Shown here one piece after another: positions 62,462 through 64,000 of a DNA stretch of 64,000 nt. Made by a program: the position numbers and the translations under genes. The notes under the pieces are model-generated. The model made no database searches and was not told the DNA's origin. It saw nothing but the letters and a program-made list of their open reading frames with translations. Numbering within the stretch: position 1 is the stretch's first letter; the number at the start of each line of letters is the position of its first letter. Origin of the DNA: Planomicrobium okeanokoites (GTDB lineage Bacteria; Bacillota; Bacilli; Bacillales_A; Planococcaceae). The stretch covers positions 124,001-188,000 of the forward strand of contig NZ_QQRS01000002.1 of assembly GCF_003428875.1 (NCBI RefSeq), given 5' to 3'.

Positions 62462-62881
62462 CTATTTCACAATCAGCACAGGACAGTTTGCGCGTTTCAC
62501 CACTTTGTGGCTGACGCTGCCCAGCACCATTTCCTGCAGCGAGTTCAGACCACGGCTGCCGATGACCAGAATATCGAAGCTTTCCGAATTGGCGTACTCG
62601 ACTATAGCCGGCCCCGGACTCCCATGCAAAATCTTCACACGATATTTAATTGCTGCTTCAGCAATTTTTTCCTCCACTGGCTGAAGTTTCTTACGGCGCT
62701 GGAGGTCCAGTTCAACTGAACTTCCGCTGTGCAGCACATCGTTTTTTGCATCGTCGTGGTCTGCTACATATACGATGGTGATTTGTGAATCCCCATTGTT
62801 TCCCGCAATAGTGATTGCCTCTTTTGCGGCGCGAAGGGAATGGTCCGAACCATCCACCGCCAATAATATTTTGCTGTACAT
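62462..62881 (-). CDS. Universal stress protein (UspA family)
   Basis: 139 residues. ATP-binding Usp fold: N-terminal KILLAVDGSDHSLRAAKEAI, and the nucleotide motif GSRGLNSLQEMVLGSVSHKV near the C-terminus (G-2x-G-9x-G-S form), ending CPVLIVK. Usp proteins act in stress survival by unclear mechanisms. Start ATG is 9 nt after AGGAG. A stable 10-bp hairpin lies in the leader just upstream of that site. Confidence 0.94.
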   Translation of the reverse strand: MYSKILLAVDGSDHSLRAAKEAITIAGNNGDSQITIVYVADHDDAKNDVLHSGSSVELDLQRRKKLQPVEEKIAEAAIKYRVKILHGSPGPAIVEYANSESFDILVIGSRGLNSLQEMVLGSVSHKVVKRANCPVLIVK

Positions 62882-62908
62882 CTGCCAACACTCCTTTTAG
62901 CTGATCAA

Positions 62909-62945
62909 AGCTGGCGAAAAACCTTGTTGTTCTGCTTCGCCAGCT
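62909..62945 (-). promoter_or_regulatory. Hairpin in the leader of the universal stress protein gene
   Basis: AGCTGGCGAA/TTCGCCAGCT, perfect 10-bp arms with a 17-nt loop, ending 10 nt before the ribosome-binding site. No T tract follows, so it is more likely an mRNA stabiliser or translation control element. Confidence 0.4.
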
Positions 62946-63077
62946 GCTTCCCTTTTCTTCACAGTGTACCACCAAAATTCCCAAAAAATAACCTTTATAG
63001 GAAAAATAAATTATGTGTTATGATGTAGGAAATTAAATGGAAATGCAGATCCGTTAACTTGAGATGGAGGGATCGAT

Positions 63078-63947
63078 ATGTACGAGAGTGGATTAGTTTT
63101 GGAAGGCGGCGGCATGAGAGGGATTTATACCGCCGGCGTACTGGAATATTTCATGGAAAAAGACCGTTATTTCCCGTATGTCATCGGCGTATCGGCCGGC
63201 GCCTGCAATGCGGCTTCCTATATCTCCAGACAGCCGGGAAGAAATAAATCGGTGATGGTCGATTTCGTGCGTCACCCTGATTACATTTCATTGCGCAACC
63301 TCATGCAAAAAAGAGAATTGTTCGGAATGGATTTGATTTTCGATCAGATTCCGAACAAACTTTTGCCGTTCGATTTCCCTGCTTTTCATGAAGCAAAAGA
63401 GCGGTTTGTCATCGGCACGACGGATTGCGTAACCGGGGAACCGGTTTATTTCGAAAAAAATGACAGCCCGAAAGACATCCTGTCGATCATCCGCGCTTCC
63501 AGTTCCCTGCCTTTCATGTCCAAAGCCGTTACATACAATGGCCATCAGCTGATGGACGGCGGCGTAGCAGATCCGGTACCGTTCAAAAAGGCGCTCGCAG
63601 ACGGTGTAGAGAAGCCGGTGATCGTGCTGACGAAAAGCAAAGGGTACCGCAGGAAACCTTCGCGCTTCAGAAAAACGGGCCGCTATTTTTACAAGGACTA
63701 TATGGGACTTACTCATGCACTTGAAATCCGCTGGAAACATTATAATGATCAATTGGAAGAAATCGAACAGCTTGAGCGGGAAGGCAAAGTGTTCGTCATC
63801 CGCCCGTCACAGGATATTAAAGTAAAACGGGCCGAGCGTGATCCCGTGAAACTTGATCAGCTTTACCGTCAGGGCTACTCGGATGCACAGCATGCTTTTG
63901 AAGCGATGGAAAACTGGCTCCAGGCGAAAGCTGTGGAATCCAGCTGA
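63078..63947 (+). CDS. Patatin-like phospholipase
   Basis: 289 residues. Patatin fold with oxyanion loop GLVLEGGGMRGIYTAGVLE at the start, nucleophile Ser in GVSAGACNA near residue 40 and catalytic Asp in MDGGVADPVP near residue 160. It is a predicted lipid acyl hydrolase of the cytoplasm or membrane surface, similar to YjjU/RssA-type bacterial proteins. The C-terminal third is basic and helical. Start ATG follows GGAGGG at 6 nt. The last 53 bp of the window after it show nothing distinct. Confidence 0.93.
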   Translation: MYESGLVLEGGGMRGIYTAGVLEYFMEKDRYFPYVIGVSAGACNAASYISRQPGRNKSVMVDFVRHPDYISLRNLMQKRELFGMDLIFDQIPNKLLPFDFPAFHEAKERFVIGTTDCVTGEPVYFEKNDSPKDILSIIRASSSLPFMSKAVTYNGHQLMDGGVADPVPFKKALADGVEKPVIVLTKSKGYRRKPSRFRKTGRYFYKDYMGLTHALEIRWKHYNDQLEEIEQLEREGKVFVIRPSQDIKVKRAERDPVKLDQLYRQGYSDAQHAFEAMENWLQAKAVESS

Positions 63948-64000
63948 ATTTGCTGGCCCACTTTACGCATGCGTTTAAAAAACCCCGGTCACTCCACTGT

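Overview
The window looks like part of a low-to-mid GC Bacillota chromosome, most likely a Planococcaceae member (Planococcus or a close relative). This is inferred from Bacillus-like protein families (RsbQ/RsbR, RlmN of the Listeria/Bacillus type, YkuS, YtxH, L-box lysine riboswitch), strong AGGAGG ribosome-binding sites, frequent TTG/GTG starts, a CcpA-type cre site and a SigB-type promoter. No rRNA, tRNA, prophage, transposase or CRISPR array was recognised. Most genes are ordinary housekeeping, transport and stress functions; the unusual material lies in signalling modules and in intergenic repeats.

Layout. 1-7.6 kb: a truncated cupin-HD-GYP protein, a small secreted protein and the glutamate synthase operon, with a perfect cre box upstream. 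7.6-12.5 kb: recQ, an SDR oxidoreductase, an unknown protein, an XRE regulator and a pentapeptide-repeat protein. 12.6-14.8 kb: a tightly overlapping operon of two DUF1538 membrane proteins and a tandem PII-like protein, ending in two copies of a structured repeat. 15-17.2 kb: an ECF sigma factor operon with a repeat-rich solenoid-like protein, a frameshifted small gene and a 49-residue protein. 17.2-24.8 kb: catalase with a SigB-type promoter, a CDP-glycerol glycerophosphotransferase-like enzyme, exonuclease III, an Atg22-like MFS protein, a NERD-domain protein followed by a 21-bp repeat array, and a YkuS-YtxH-like fusion. 24.9-29.5 kb: a divergent sugar ABC transporter locus. 29.5-40.6 kb: rlmN, a VOC protein, two CoA-transferase paralogues around a LytTR regulator, two tandem MFS paralogues, and a CarH-like B12-binding MerR regulator with operator repeats on its promoter. 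40.9-47 kb: purine and nucleoside transporters, a second NERD protein flanked by palindromes and direct repeats, and a DHA2 exporter. 47-54.6 kb: a lone RND pump, a TraB-like protein, a zinc metallopeptidase, a methyltransferase and riboswitch-controlled dapA. 54.6-58.3 kb: an RsbQ/PAS-GGDEF/RsbQ/RsbR signalling cluster. 58.5-64 kb: a duplicated surface protein, a third short-period array, a SulP transporter, a degenerate serine recombinase, a universal stress protein and a patatin.

The best candidates for something not well described are: (1) the RsbQ hydrolase translationally coupled to a PAS-GGDEF protein, where Bacillus subtilis has RsbQ with a PAS phosphatase; (2) three intergenic arrays of very regular 20- or 21-bp period, two of them directly downstream of NERD genes; (3) the DUF1538-DUF1538-tandem PII operon; (4) the ECF sigma/solenoid operon; and (5) covarying stem-loop repeats that begin right after stop codons. 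Functions given from family membership are inferences; nothing here was tested by database search.
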